From: CAZUCE01 sp964619265
Lineage (GTDB): Bacteria; Planctomycetota; UBA1135; GCA-002686595
Length of the DNA: 64,000 nucleotides
Reading direction: 5' to 3'
NCBI GenBank assembly: GCA_964619265.1
Contig: CAZUCE010000016.1
Coordinates: 30,294 to 94,293 of the forward strand
The notes below the pieces were generated by a model. That model searched no databases. It saw only the letters and a program-made list of their open reading frames with translations, and was not told where the DNA came from. The translations under genes and the position numbers were made by a program. Shown here piece after piece: positions 41,800 to 50,615 of the stretch; the first letter of the stretch is position 1, and each line of letters opens with the position of its first letter.

Positions 41800-43245
41800 A
41801 TGACACCCGGATCCTCCTCCCCGACCCCTTCGTTCGGCGGATCGCAGAACCAGCTCCCGAAGTCCATGCGTGGCCAAATGCTGCTGTGGCTTACAGGCTT
41901 GGTTGGCGCCCTCGTCGTCGTCGGCGGACTCGGCCTGTATTTCGGTCGCGGCCTTGAACAGGACGTTCACCGCGTCATGGATCAAATCGGCGAGTCCAAC
42001 ACTGCTGTGAATGTGGAAGGACATAAGGCGAACCTCGATACCGCCATGTCCAGCAGCCGCAACGCGCAGCTACTTGGACTCGGAATCGGTCTCGCCTACG
42101 CGATGCTGGCCATCGGCGTCCTGCTGCGGCATGTGAACACCTCGCTCAAGCGCAGTCAGGAGATCGCGGCGGAAGCCGAGAAGCTCCGCGCGGCCGCCAT
42201 GGACGAGACCGCCGGTCTGCAAACGCAGATCCTCGGCATGCTCGACGCGGTGGCCGACGCCGCCGACGGCGACATCACGGTTCGCGCACCAGTTTCGGAA
42301 GGCGCGCTCGGCAACGTGGCGGATGCGTTCAACCTGATGATGGAGAGCCTCGAGGAGATTCTGGGTGAGGTGAAAGGCACCGTCGTCCAGGTCGCCGACG
42401 AAGCGGCTCAAATTGAAGAGGCCGCCCACGGAACAGTGGAAGGCGCAACCGAGCAGGCCGGAAGTCTTGGGGAGGCCGCCTCGCAGGTCGATCACATCTC
42501 CGAGCAAATGGCTACGGTCTCCAAGAACGCTGAAGCCGCGGCTGCCGCGGCGCGTCGCGTGCAAGACCAAGCTCTAGACGGAGCCGAGTCGGTTCAGGCC
42601 GTCGTCCAGGGAATGGAAACCCTGCGCGCGAACGTGCAGGCCGGCGCGAAGAAGATCAAGAGCCTCGGAGATCGCTCGATGGAGATCACGAGCATCGTGG
42701 CCACCATCGCCAAGATTTCCGAGCAGACGAACATGCTGGCGCTCAACGCGGCGATTGAGGCCGCGCGAGCTGGCGAGCATGGACGCGGCTTCAGCGTGGT
42801 TGCCGATGAAGTTCGTCGACTGGCCGAGCGGACGGCTTCTGCCACCAATGAGATTCGCGAGCTGGTCTCGTCGATCCAGGCCGAGACGACCGAGTCGGTG
42901 GCTGCGATCGAGCAGCAAACGCTGGTCGTAGAAGAAGAGAGCCAGATGGTCACGGTCGCCGGTCAGGCGCTGATGAGCATTCAGGATGTGTCGACCCAGT
43001 CAGCAGCTTTGGTGGCGGACATTAGCCTGACGGCTCAGTCCCAAGCTGAAGGCGTGCGCCAAGTCGTGCAAACGATGGCCGACGTGAACCAGATCGCCGG
43101 AACGGCCAAGCACGGTGCCGAATCGACGCTCGAGATTGCCCGCCAACTGAACCAGATCGCCGATCAGCTTGGTCGGAACGTCGCTGTGTTCACGACCTCG
43201 GGTTCTTCCTCGCCGATGCCTTCGCGCTTCAAGGGCGCAGCCTGA
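41800..43245 (+). CDS. Methyl-accepting chemotaxis-type receptor (PilJ-like) with minimal periplasmic loop
   Basis: 481 aa from ATG 41800; the frame is open for 42 more upstream codons of unrelated composition. Membrane helices at about residues 27-48 and 91-109 are separated by only about 42 residues, so there is no real ligand-binding domain. A HAMP-like segment and the long signalling coiled coil follow, with the hairpin tip QTNMLALNAAIEAARAGE near residue 310. It should form arrays with CheW and CheA. Methylation enzymes are not encoded nearby. Followed by a strong hairpin. Confidence 0.9.
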   Translation: MTPGSSSPTPSFGGSQNQLPKSMRGQMLLWLTGLVGALVVVGGLGLYFGRGLEQDVHRVMDQIGESNTAVNVEGHKANLDTAMSSSRNAQLLGLGIGLAYAMLAIGVLLRHVNTSLKRSQEIAAEAEKLRAAAMDETAGLQTQILGMLDAVADAADGDITVRAPVSEGALGNVADAFNLMMESLEEILGEVKGTVVQVADEAAQIEEAAHGTVEGATEQAGSLGEAASQVDHISEQMATVSKNAEAAAAAARRVQDQALDGAESVQAVVQGMETLRANVQAGAKKIKSLGDRSMEITSIVATIAKISEQTNMLALNAAIEAARAGEHGRGFSVVADEVRRLAERTASATNEIRELVSSIQAETTESVAAIEQQTLVVEEESQMVTVAGQALMSIQDVSTQSAALVADISLTAQSQAEGVRQVVQTMADVNQIAGTAKHGAESTLEIARQLNQIADQLGRNVAVFTTSGSSSPMPSRFKGAA

Positions 43246-43256
43246 TCCTCTTTCGC

Positions 43257-43292
43257 CCGGGAAGCGCGCTGAAGCGCGCTTCCCGGCCTTTC
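43257..43292 (+). terminator. Hairpin between the receptor and CheA genes
   Basis: Arms CCGGGAAGCGCGC (43257-43269) and its exact reverse complement (43274-43286) with loop TGAA, followed by CCTTTCT. The 13-bp perfect stem is strong; the T-tract is short and interrupted, so it may only partly terminate or may act as an RNA-stability element inside the operon. Confidence 0.5.
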
Positions 43293-43324
43293 TGCCGACT
43301 TCCCGCAGCCCTCCTCTAGCGACC

Positions 43325-46300
43325 ATGAGCGGTTTCACCCTCGACGACGTTCGCGACTCCTTCGGCGATGACCTCGGCGAACAGCTTCGCGACGCGACGA
43401 ATGCACTCGGGCGCCTAGACGAAGAGCACGCTGAACGCACTCGGTTGGCGAAGAGCGATGAAGTCGATCTTTGGTCCGAGCTCGGGCGAGCTTCGGCTTC
43501 CCGTGCGACGAACGCCGAGCAGGCAGCCGAGCCCCTGCGTGCGAGCTTCGGCTGGCAGCTCGAGCAGCTAGCCTCCCGGGCCGCTGGCCTGTGCGCAATG
43601 GGGCCGGCGAACTTCCCGCTCGAACGCGAACTGGGGCGCACTCTGCCCAAGCTCGTGGCCAAGTTCCAGGGAATCTTGGACGCTGTTCTCACCTTGCCGC
43701 CGCGCAAGACCGAGCGCTCCTCGAAGGCTCTGGCAAACCAGCTCGACAAACTGGCGCTTCTGCAGGCGACAGCGGAAGAATCGGGAGCTATCCAAGAATC
43801 CGACCCCGAGGATGGCTTTGCGTTCGGCAGCCCCGAACCGGCCTCCGGACCTTCAGCAGACGCGCCGGCGCGAACCATCGCGGAGCTGATCGAAGCGCTC
43901 CGGTCGCAGTCGAGCGGACGCTCACTTTGGAGCCAGATCGGAACTGCTCCCGATCCGTTCGAGCAGCTAGTTCACGCGTTTCATGCGATCGCGGGTACGA
44001 GTTCCCTGGTTGGACTCGATGTCCTTGCGATCCCGGCTCGTCGCGTGGAGGAACTGTGCGAACGCGCGCAGCTCGCTCGCCGCCAGCTTCAAAAAGACGC
44101 GCAAAGCGTCGTAGCGGCTTGGGATCTCCTGAGCCAGCGAGACCTCGATCTCCCGGAGTCCTCGGAAGAACTGGAGCAACTTCGAGACGAGCTCATCCAA
44201 CTGCTGGCTGAACCGACCGAAGAGTCGTTCGGAGAGCAGGTCGTGGTCTTCGGTTCCGAAGCCCCCGAAGATCCTGAAGAATTCGCGTTCGATCGGCCCG
44301 GTGGGTTCGAACCGGCAGCTCCCGAGGTCGACCCGGAGATGGTCGAGATTTTCAGGGAGGAAGCGATCGAAGTCGCCGGACGCGTGCGCTTTACACTGGC
44401 TGAACTCGAGAGCGGTTCGGACTCCAAGGAGCAAGTCCACGAACTAGAGCGCGCATTCCACCAACTCAAGGGGGCCTCGGCGACGATTGGCTTGGAGCGG
44501 GTTGCCGGACGCGCCTACGAGCAGGAGTGCGAGTTTGCTTCGCTATTCGAGGCCGGTTTGCTGCCCAGCGAAGAGCAACTGCTCACGGCTAGGGCTGCGT
44601 TCGAGGGAATTTTGGCCTCGGTCGACCTGGACGCCGAGAGCTTGCTTGCGCTCCCGGAACCCGAGGAGGAGGGTTTCTCGTTCGAGGAGGAGCCCAGCGA
44701 ACAGCTGCAGCCACTGGCCCAGGACTCGACCTGGCAGAGCGTGCCGCTCGAAGTTCAAAGTGATGAAGAGCTGCTCGATGCCTTCCGGGAAGAAGCCGAG
44801 GTGTTGTGCGATGGCATCGCACACAGCGTGGTAGCGCTCGAAGAGGGCGCGCCGACATCGCAGGTCGTAAGTGACTTGATGCGCCAGGTTCACACCCTGA
44901 AGGGAGCTTTGAATACGGTTGGCTTGGATCCGCTTGGACAGGTGCTCCACGAGGTGGAAACGGTCCTTGAGGGTGTCGAAGCCGACCCGGGTCGCGTGGC
45001 CCCTTCCGCCATGGCCGGTTTGGCCGATTGGTCGCTGGGCCTGGTGCGAAGCGGTATGTCGAGCCTTCCTACGGGCTACGTTCAGGTCGCTCCGGGTTGG
45101 GTTTCCGGTCAAGCCGCGGGGATTCTCCGTGGGGACGCCTTCGAGGCGCCCGAAGAGCCGCTCGTCGAGCAGGTCGCTGGAGGTGACCCGGCAGCCGGAG
45201 AGCAGCTGGAGACCGCCAGGTTCGTTCGCGTGGCTGCGACTCGCCTGGACGGCTTGATGGATCTCGCCGGCGAGCTTGTGGTCGCTCGCTCGCGTATGAA
45301 CCGGCGCGTTTACCAGTTGGAGTCCTTCCAAGAGAACCTGGGGTCCGCGCGGAAACGCCTGTTGGAGACTGTCGTCGACTTCGTGGACCGTTACGAATTC
45401 GCGGGTCTGGCCGGGCAGAACAGCACGACCCAGCGCCTTGTGGCGCCGGCTGGCGCTGGATCGAGCGGTGGCGGCCTGAGCCTCGGCTCCGGTGGAGGCG
45501 GCAGCTGGAATTCCGGCGATGGACAAGAAAGCGCACTGGCTTCCAGCGTGGAGTCGTTGTTCTCGGAGATTGAGTTGGATCGCTACGAAGACGTGAACAT
45601 CCTCGCGCGGACCCTGCGCGAAATCGGGGATGACATCGTCGAGGTGTCGGCTCAAATCTCGGGCGAATTGGCTCAGTTCCGCGAAGAGTCGGATGTGTTT
45701 TCGGGGCTGGTGTCTGGTCTCCAGACCGAAGTAACTCAAGCCCGCATGGTGCCCGTCGAGCAGCTATTCCTGCGGCTTCGCGGACCGGTCCGCGACGCGG
45801 CGCAGCGCGAACAGAAGGCTGTCTCGGTTCGCGTGAAGGGCGAGAGCGTCACGATCGACAAGACTCTGATCGACGACCTCTATACGCCCCTGCTGCACCT
45901 CGTACGCAACGCCGTTTCACACGGAATCGAATCCACCGAGGCACGTCGCGCTGCCGGTAAGGACATCGCGGGCCTGATCCGGCTCGAAGCCCGTCAACGC
46001 TCGGGCCAAATTTTGCTGGAGATCGCCGATGACGGTGGCGGGCTTGACCTAGAAGGTCTGCGCGCCAAAGGAGCCGCGGCCGGGCTGGTCGAGGCCGATA
46101 CGCCGTTGGACGACCCCCGCATTCCGGAGTTGATCTTCGCCTCCGGACTCTCGACCCGCAACGAGGTCAGCGACGTAGCCGGACGCGGCGTTGGTTGCGA
46201 CGTGCTGCGTCGCGAAGTCGAACGCATGAACGGTCACGTGGTCGTGGAGACACGACCCGGACATGGCACGACGTTCCGGGTCACCCTGCCCAATACCTTG

Positions 46301-47239
46301 GCGATCTATCGCGCGCTGATGGTGCGCCAGGGGGAGTCGACTTACGCGGTACCGCTTGCGTTTGCCGAGCGTGTGCTCGATCTCCGCGATCTGTTGATCG
46401 AGGAGGAGGGAGGAGCGCGCCGCGTACAGGTAGGCGAAGAGTCGCTGCCCTTGCATTCCCTTTCGACCCTGTTGGGCGAGAAGGCCGAACCCAGCTGGAC
46501 CCGCCGGGAGGTCGTCTTGTTGCGACTTGGAGATCAAGGCCTGTTGCTCGACATCGATGGCGTGCTCGGTCAAGAAGAGATCGTGGTGAAGCCGCTCGGT
46601 GATGTCCTGGCTCAGCACCCGCTGTTCTCCGGCATGACGCTCACCAGCGAAGGTGGAATGCGCCTGATCTTGGATATTCCCGGACTATTCGATTCGGTTT
46701 CCGAAGGGCGCTTTGGCGCTGTGCTGGGGCCCGTGTCCGGGGAATCCACCACCCGCGAGGGTGAGTTGGAGGGAGCGACCGAAGAGCTGCTCGCACCCCA
46801 GGCCGTGCGCCGGCAGGTCGAGATTCTCTACGTCGACGACTCGCTTTCCGTTCGCAAGGCTGCCGAGAAGTTCCTGCGTGCCGCTGGCGCGTCGGTCACT
46901 GTCGCGGTCGACGGACAGGACGCGATGGAGAAGCTCCGAATCCAGAGCTTCGATTTGATCTTCACGGACCTCGAAATGCCGCGCATGCACGGCTACGACC
47001 TGATTCGCGAGATTCGCTTTGTTCCGGCCTATTCGGAACTGCCGGTCATCGTGGTGACTTCTCGATCCGCCGAGAAGCACCGCAATCAGGCCAAGAAGCT
47101 CGGGGCCTCCGACTACGTGACCAAGCCGTTCAATCAGGACGTGTTAGCCGAGAAGCTGAGGACTCACCTCAGGGTGGACCTCGAAGGCGATCGGTTGGTC
47201 ATCGAGCGGCGTAGTCGTCCGCGCGACGGCAAGTCCTGA
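43325..47239 (+). CDS. Hybrid CheA histidine kinase with multiple HPt domains and C-terminal receiver (ChpA-like)
   Basis: 1304 aa; ATG at 43325 chosen because upstream codons fall in the hairpin region. Three HPt-like sites: AFHAIAGTSSLVGLD (about residue 217), AFHQLKGASATIGLE (about 376) and QVHTLKGALNTVGLD (about 520); the last two keep His-x-x-Lys-Gly. P3/HATPase: HLVRNAVSHGIEST near 857, EIADDGGGLDLEG near 898, DVAGRGVGCDVLRREVERM near 949. CheW-like P5 at about 995-1130 and a receiver at about 1165-1288 (VDDSLSVRKAAEK, IFTDLEMPR, YVTKPFNQD). This is the ChpA architecture that controls type IV pilus activity in Pseudomonas. Confidence 0.94.
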   Translation: MSGFTLDDVRDSFGDDLGEQLRDATNALGRLDEEHAERTRLAKSDEVDLWSELGRASASRATNAEQAAEPLRASFGWQLEQLASRAAGLCAMGPANFPLERELGRTLPKLVAKFQGILDAVLTLPPRKTERSSKALANQLDKLALLQATAEESGAIQESDPEDGFAFGSPEPASGPSADAPARTIAELIEALRSQSSGRSLWSQIGTAPDPFEQLVHAFHAIAGTSSLVGLDVLAIPARRVEELCERAQLARRQLQKDAQSVVAAWDLLSQRDLDLPESSEELEQLRDELIQLLAEPTEESFGEQVVVFGSEAPEDPEEFAFDRPGGFEPAAPEVDPEMVEIFREEAIEVAGRVRFTLAELESGSDSKEQVHELERAFHQLKGASATIGLERVAGRAYEQECEFASLFEAGLLPSEEQLLTARAAFEGILASVDLDAESLLALPEPEEEGFSFEEEPSEQLQPLAQDSTWQSVPLEVQSDEELLDAFREEAEVLCDGIAHSVVALEEGAPTSQVVSDLMRQVHTLKGALNTVGLDPLGQVLHEVETVLEGVEADPGRVAPSAMAGLADWSLGLVRSGMSSLPTGYVQVAPGWVSGQAAGILRGDAFEAPEEPLVEQVAGGDPAAGEQLETARFVRVAATRLDGLMDLAGELVVARSRMNRRVYQLESFQENLGSARKRLLETVVDFVDRYEFAGLAGQNSTTQRLVAPAGAGSSGGGLSLGSGGGGSWNSGDGQESALASSVESLFSEIELDRYEDVNILARTLREIGDDIVEVSAQISGELAQFREESDVFSGLVSGLQTEVTQARMVPVEQLFLRLRGPVRDAAQREQKAVSVRVKGESVTIDKTLIDDLYTPLLHLVRNAVSHGIESTEARRAAGKDIAGLIRLEARQRSGQILLEIADDGGGLDLEGLRAKGAAAGLVEADTPLDDPRIPELIFASGLSTRNEVSDVAGRGVGCDVLRREVERMNGHVVVETRPGHGTTFRVTLPNTLAIYRALMVRQGESTYAVPLAFAERVLDLRDLLIEEEGGARRVQVGEESLPLHSLSTLLGEKAEPSWTRREVVLLRLGDQGLLLDIDGVLGQEEIVVKPLGDVLAQHPLFSGMTLTSEGGMRLILDIPGLFDSVSEGRFGAVLGPVSGESTTREGELEGATEELLAPQAVRRQVEILYVDDSLSVRKAAEKFLRAAGASVTVAVDGQDAMEKLRIQSFDLIFTDLEMPRMHGYDLIREIRFVPAYSELPVIVVTSRSAEKHRNQAKKLGASDYVTKPFNQDVLAEKLRTHLRVDLEGDRLVIERRSRPRDGKS

Positions 47240-47496
47240 TCAGGCGCTGGTCGGCGCCGTACTCCCAGATTGGAGACCGGGCCAGGAAGGCGGCGCGGAC
47301 TGCGCGCTGGCTTGACTGGCCCGTGGGCTCTCTAGCCCGGTTCGGCTCTCCCTGAAGAGCTCGCTGGGGGAGAACCATGTCCCAATTCCGGACTAGGTGC
47401 CAGGTTCGGGTTCCAGGGAGGTGAAGCGCAGCCCCTCGAAGGGTCGAGGAAAACTCTCGTCAGACCCCGCCGGTTCCACCGGGGGTCCGCGCCCCC

Positions 47497-48963
47497 ATGA
47501 ATCAGTCCCAACAGGAACCCGCTGTCCGGCCCGCCATCTTAGTTGTCGATGGCGATGCGGTGGGTCGTCGCTACTTGGAGCTCGCGCTCGGGGCGACCAA
47601 GCGCTACCGGCTCGAAGTAGCTGAAGACTGTGCCGGGGCGCTCGAGATCCTCTCGAATTCCGTGATCAACTTGGTGATCGCCGATCTGGCTCTGCCCGAC
47701 CAAGACGGTTTTCACCTGCTGCGGAAGATCCGCGGCGAAGGCCGATGGCGGAGTCTGCCCGTGTTCCTCACGAGTTCAGACCCGCGCTCTTCGATACGGG
47801 TCAGCGCTTTTCAGCTCGGCGCCGACGACTTTCTAGCCAAGCCAATCTCGGTGGCCGAGACCGTCGCGCGCGTCGATGCCGTCGTCCGACGTGTCTCTAA
47901 AGCCAAGTCCAAGTGGCGCGGCCGGCGCTACGAGTTGGCCGGCAATTTTCGAGGGATGTGCTTCTCGGATCTGCTTTCGGTTCTTGAGAACGGTCAGCGG
48001 ACCGGTGTTCTCACGATCATGACGCGCCGGGCCGGTGGCGCAATTTTCTTCGAAGGCGGACGTGTTCGGCACGCGAGCTTCGGCTCGGTAGCTGGAGCCG
48101 ACGCGGTCTACCGCTTCTTCGCCGAGAAAGAAGGCGAATTCGAGTTCTTTCCTGGCGAGGTGGGCGAGGAAATTCCGAACACCATCGGAACATCGCCGAC
48201 CGGACTGATGCTGGAAGCGGCGCGGCGCATGGACCACGCGGATCTGAGCCAAACAAAAATTCAGCCTAGCCCAGACATCGATATGGGGCTCGATCCGGGA
48301 CAAACCGGAGATGCTCTGCGTCTCGAACCGGACATGCGGCTCGCTGGGAAGCTCGTCGAAGCGCTGGAAGATCCGTTCACGCTCGGCGAAATGTGCTTGA
48401 ACTCAGTTGACGAGTTGAACGACTGGATGCAGGAAGGTGCTACGGCACGGTCCGTTCAGGTGATTCTCGTCGCCCCGGTGGAGCCAGGCGTGCTGGCCTT
48501 TGGAGCCCTGGCAGCCCCGCTCAGCGAGAGCCAGATCGCCAAGGCTCTGCTCGATGGGTCGCCGGCGTTGGGGCTCGAATTTGACGCTCGGGACACGAAC
48601 GGCCTCCAGCTGTTGCTCGCGGATCCGGATGAACCCGGCCGGGGCTTGGACGAGTTCCAACACGTCCCGTCGGTCGTGGTGATTGCGCCGCCGGGCGGAG
48701 ACTGGATGGGCTTTTCGATCTCCGAGCGCGTGGCCATGATGGAGTTCCTGCGGGATCATCCGCCGGCCGTCCTGCTCGGGCTCGGGAACGAAACCGTCGC
48801 CGACGGGCTGGCTGAGACGGCGGAATCGGCGGGTATCGCTGCGCCCCTCGAGGTGACCGAGATGCCGATTGACGACCAAACCACGGACGTGCGAGAGATC
48901 TTGATACAGGGGCTGCGGTTGTGGGCCTCCTCGGCCACTCCGAAGGCCGCCAAGACCGGTTGA
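47497..48963 (+). CDS. Response regulator with PATAN (DUF4388) domain
   Basis: 488 aa. The receiver domain (about residues 13-132) has VVDGDAVGRRYLEL, where the second acidic residue is Gly, the phospho-Asp in IADLALPDQDGF and FLAKPISV. The DUF4388/PATAN domain (about 145-235) reads YELAGNFRGMCFSDLLSVLE, GQRTGVLTIMTRRAGGAIFF, EGGRVRHASFG. The remaining 240 residues are of unknown fold. PATAN regulators in cyanobacteria act on pilus motors in phototaxis; a similar output for the adjacent array is inferred. The 257-base gap upstream holds only a short GGCGC/GCGCC hairpin. Confidence 0.9.
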   Translation: MNQSQQEPAVRPAILVVDGDAVGRRYLELALGATKRYRLEVAEDCAGALEILSNSVINLVIADLALPDQDGFHLLRKIRGEGRWRSLPVFLTSSDPRSSIRVSAFQLGADDFLAKPISVAETVARVDAVVRRVSKAKSKWRGRRYELAGNFRGMCFSDLLSVLENGQRTGVLTIMTRRAGGAIFFEGGRVRHASFGSVAGADAVYRFFAEKEGEFEFFPGEVGEEIPNTIGTSPTGLMLEAARRMDHADLSQTKIQPSPDIDMGLDPGQTGDALRLEPDMRLAGKLVEALEDPFTLGEMCLNSVDELNDWMQEGATARSVQVILVAPVEPGVLAFGALAAPLSESQIAKALLDGSPALGLEFDARDTNGLQLLLADPDEPGRGLDEFQHVPSVVVIAPPGGDWMGFSISERVAMMEFLRDHPPAVLLGLGNETVADGLAETAESAGIAAPLEVTEMPIDDQTTDVREILIQGLRLWASSATPKAAKTG

Positions 48964-49088
48964 CCGCGGCCTGGGGGAACGGAGAGGTTCCAGGGGGGTC
49001 ACGGAGGGGTGGTGTAGCCGTAGGATGGGGGCGGTCGCCTGAGACCTCTTATCCATCTCGATCGCACCCCACCGCAGTCCTCCATCCA

Positions 49089-49562
49089 ATGGCTAGTCAC
49101 TTTCGTCTTCCCCTCGCCGCTGGCTTTCTGATCCTTGCTACGACCGCCGCTTGTCGCGGACTGGGTACTCCAGAGGATCAGGCCGAAGCCGCCTCCATCT
49201 GGGAGCAGATCGCCGAATACCGAACCTGGGAGCAGTTTGAAGGGTACGAGGGGATCGTCAAGGGCGAGAGCGTGCACGGCAACTACGTGCGGACTTTCGT
49301 CAGCCCCAATGCGTCCGGCCGACACGACGATCTGCCCTATGGGACGATCGTGGTGAAAGAGAACATGTCCAAGAACGACGAGTCGACTCTGCAGGCCACG
49401 ACGGTCATGCAACGGATCGAAGGTTACGACCCCGAGAACGGAGACTGGTTCTGGGCTCGCTTCAAGGCCAACGGCGAGCAAACCCACAACGGTAAGGTCG
49501 CCTTCTGCTTCGACTGCCACTTCGATGCTGGCGGCGACGACTTCATTTTCCTCAACGACTGA
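49089..49562 (+). CDS. Cytochrome P460-like c-type haem lipoprotein
   Basis: 157 aa. Lipobox ILATTAACR (Cys22) predicts a lipoprotein. One c-type haem site, CFDCH, at Cys140-x-x-Cys143-His144 near the end, followed by DDFIFLND. The small beta-rich body with YVRTFVSPNASGRHDDLPYG and IVVKENMSKNDES matches the cytochrome P460 family, whose members oxidise hydroxylamine or handle NO and related radicals; the function here is not proven. It precedes a b562-like gene by 13 bases. Confidence 0.82.
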   Translation: MASHFRLPLAAGFLILATTAACRGLGTPEDQAEAASIWEQIAEYRTWEQFEGYEGIVKGESVHGNYVRTFVSPNASGRHDDLPYGTIVVKENMSKNDESTLQATTVMQRIEGYDPENGDWFWARFKANGEQTHNGKVAFCFDCHFDAGGDDFIFLND

Positions 49563-49575
49563 CCCCTCCTCCATT

Positions 49576-50043
49576 ATGCGCCTGCTTTCCGCTCTCGCTC
49601 TCGCTGCGCTGCCGCTCGGCGTCGCTCTCACCACCGCTGCTTCGGTTCCCGCTCCCACGACGACGTACGCCGACGACGAGGACGTCCTGCAGGAGTCGAT
49701 GGCAGTTCTGCAAAAGAACCAGCGAGCACTCAAGAAGCTGATCTCGGACCCCGCGGCCAACGAAGACAAACTGCTTGAAATCCTCGGCAGTATGGAAGAG
49801 GCCGTCCGGGCTGCTATGGGCGAGCCCTCGCCTGCCGCACCTGAAGGTGTGGAAGGCAAGGATGCCAGCCTGTTCGGGTTGGGTTACAAGCGCACGTTGG
49901 TGTCGCTCCTGGACTCAACCTTGAAGATGCAAGAGTCGACGCTCAAGGGCGAGGCCGAAGAGCTAGCCGCGGACTACAAGGTCCTTTCCGGATTGAAGGA
50001 CTCGGGCCACACGAACTATCGCGACGGTAAGGGCGACTGGTGA
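49576..50043 (+). CDS. Cytochrome b562-family periplasmic protein
   Basis: 155 aa. Signal peptide (LLSALALAALPLGVALTTA). A four-helix bundle is predicted. The first helix VLQESMAVLQKNQRALKKL and the last helix LSGLKDSGHTNYRDG line up with E. coli cytochrome b562, keeping its two haem ligands as Met42 and His145. So it probably binds b-type haem and carries electrons in the periplasm, perhaps with the P460-like protein upstream. The stop overlaps the maf GTG start. Confidence 0.82.
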   Translation: MRLLSALALAALPLGVALTTAASVPAPTTTYADDEDVLQESMAVLQKNQRALKKLISDPAANEDKLLEILGSMEEAVRAAMGEPSPAAPEGVEGKDASLFGLGYKRTLVSLLDSTLKMQESTLKGEAEELAADYKVLSGLKDSGHTNYRDGKGDW

Positions 50044-50615
50044 CCGCATCGCTCGTTCTGGCGAGCACCTCGCGCTATCGACGGGCCCAGCTGGAACGGC
50101 TGGGCCTTTTTTTTGCCTGCGAGGCTCCTCGCATCGACGAAGGTCCACTCCAGGAGTCGGGCCGTCCACCGCAGGAGATTGCGAGCGAACTGGCGCTGGC
50201 CAAAGCGCGTGAGGTGTTCGGGAGATTTCCGAGCGCCCGGGTGATCGGCGGGGATCAGGTACCCGAAGTCGAGGGGCGGGTACTGACCCAACCCGGAACG
50301 GCGGAGCGAGCGCGGGATCAGTTGGCTTCGCTCGCGGGGAAAACGCACCGGCTGTGGACCGCGGTGAGCCTGGTGGACGCGCAAGGCGAGTGGTCGCACC
50401 TGGAAGTCGCGGAGCTCACGATGCGCACCCTGACCGATGAGGAAATCGCGGCCTACGTCGAACGGGACGAGCCCCTGGACTGTGCCGGCTCGTACAAACT
50501 CGAAGCAGCCGGGATCGGCCTGTTCGAACGGATCGAATGCGCGGACTGGACGTCGATCGAGGGCATCCCCCTACTAGCCCTAGCCAACCGGCTCCGCACG
50601 CCGACACCGAGCTAG
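50040..50615 (+). CDS. maf: Maf-family nucleotide pyrophosphatase (YceF-like)
   Basis: 191 aa cytosolic NTP pyrophosphatase that removes modified nucleotides. LVLASTSRYRRAQLERLGL at the start, RIDEGP with the Glu, VIGGDQV, and DCAGSYKLEAAGIGLFERIE at the end match the YceF subgroup closely. The GTG start overlaps the b562 stop (GTGA). Two oddities: a complete intrinsic terminator lies within codons 15-25, and the TAG stop (50613-50615) lies in the arm of a palindromic repeat. Confidence 0.93.
   Translation: MTASLVLASTSRYRRAQLERLGLFFACEAPRIDEGPLQESGRPPQEIASELALAKAREVFGRFPSARVIGGDQVPEVEGRVLTQPGTAERARDQLASLAGKTHRLWTAVSLVDAQGEWSHLEVAELTMRTLTDEEIAAYVERDEPLDCAGSYKLEAAGIGLFERIECADWTSIEGIPLLALANRLRTPTPS
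50084..50114 (+). terminator. Intrinsic terminator inside the maf coding region
   Basis: GGCCCAGC (50084-50091), 7-base loop, GCTGGGCC (50099-50106), then eight T (50107-50114). A perfect stem plus T8 is the strongest intrinsic terminator in the window. It would end transcripts from the haem-protein genes and attenuate maf. Confidence 0.75.
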
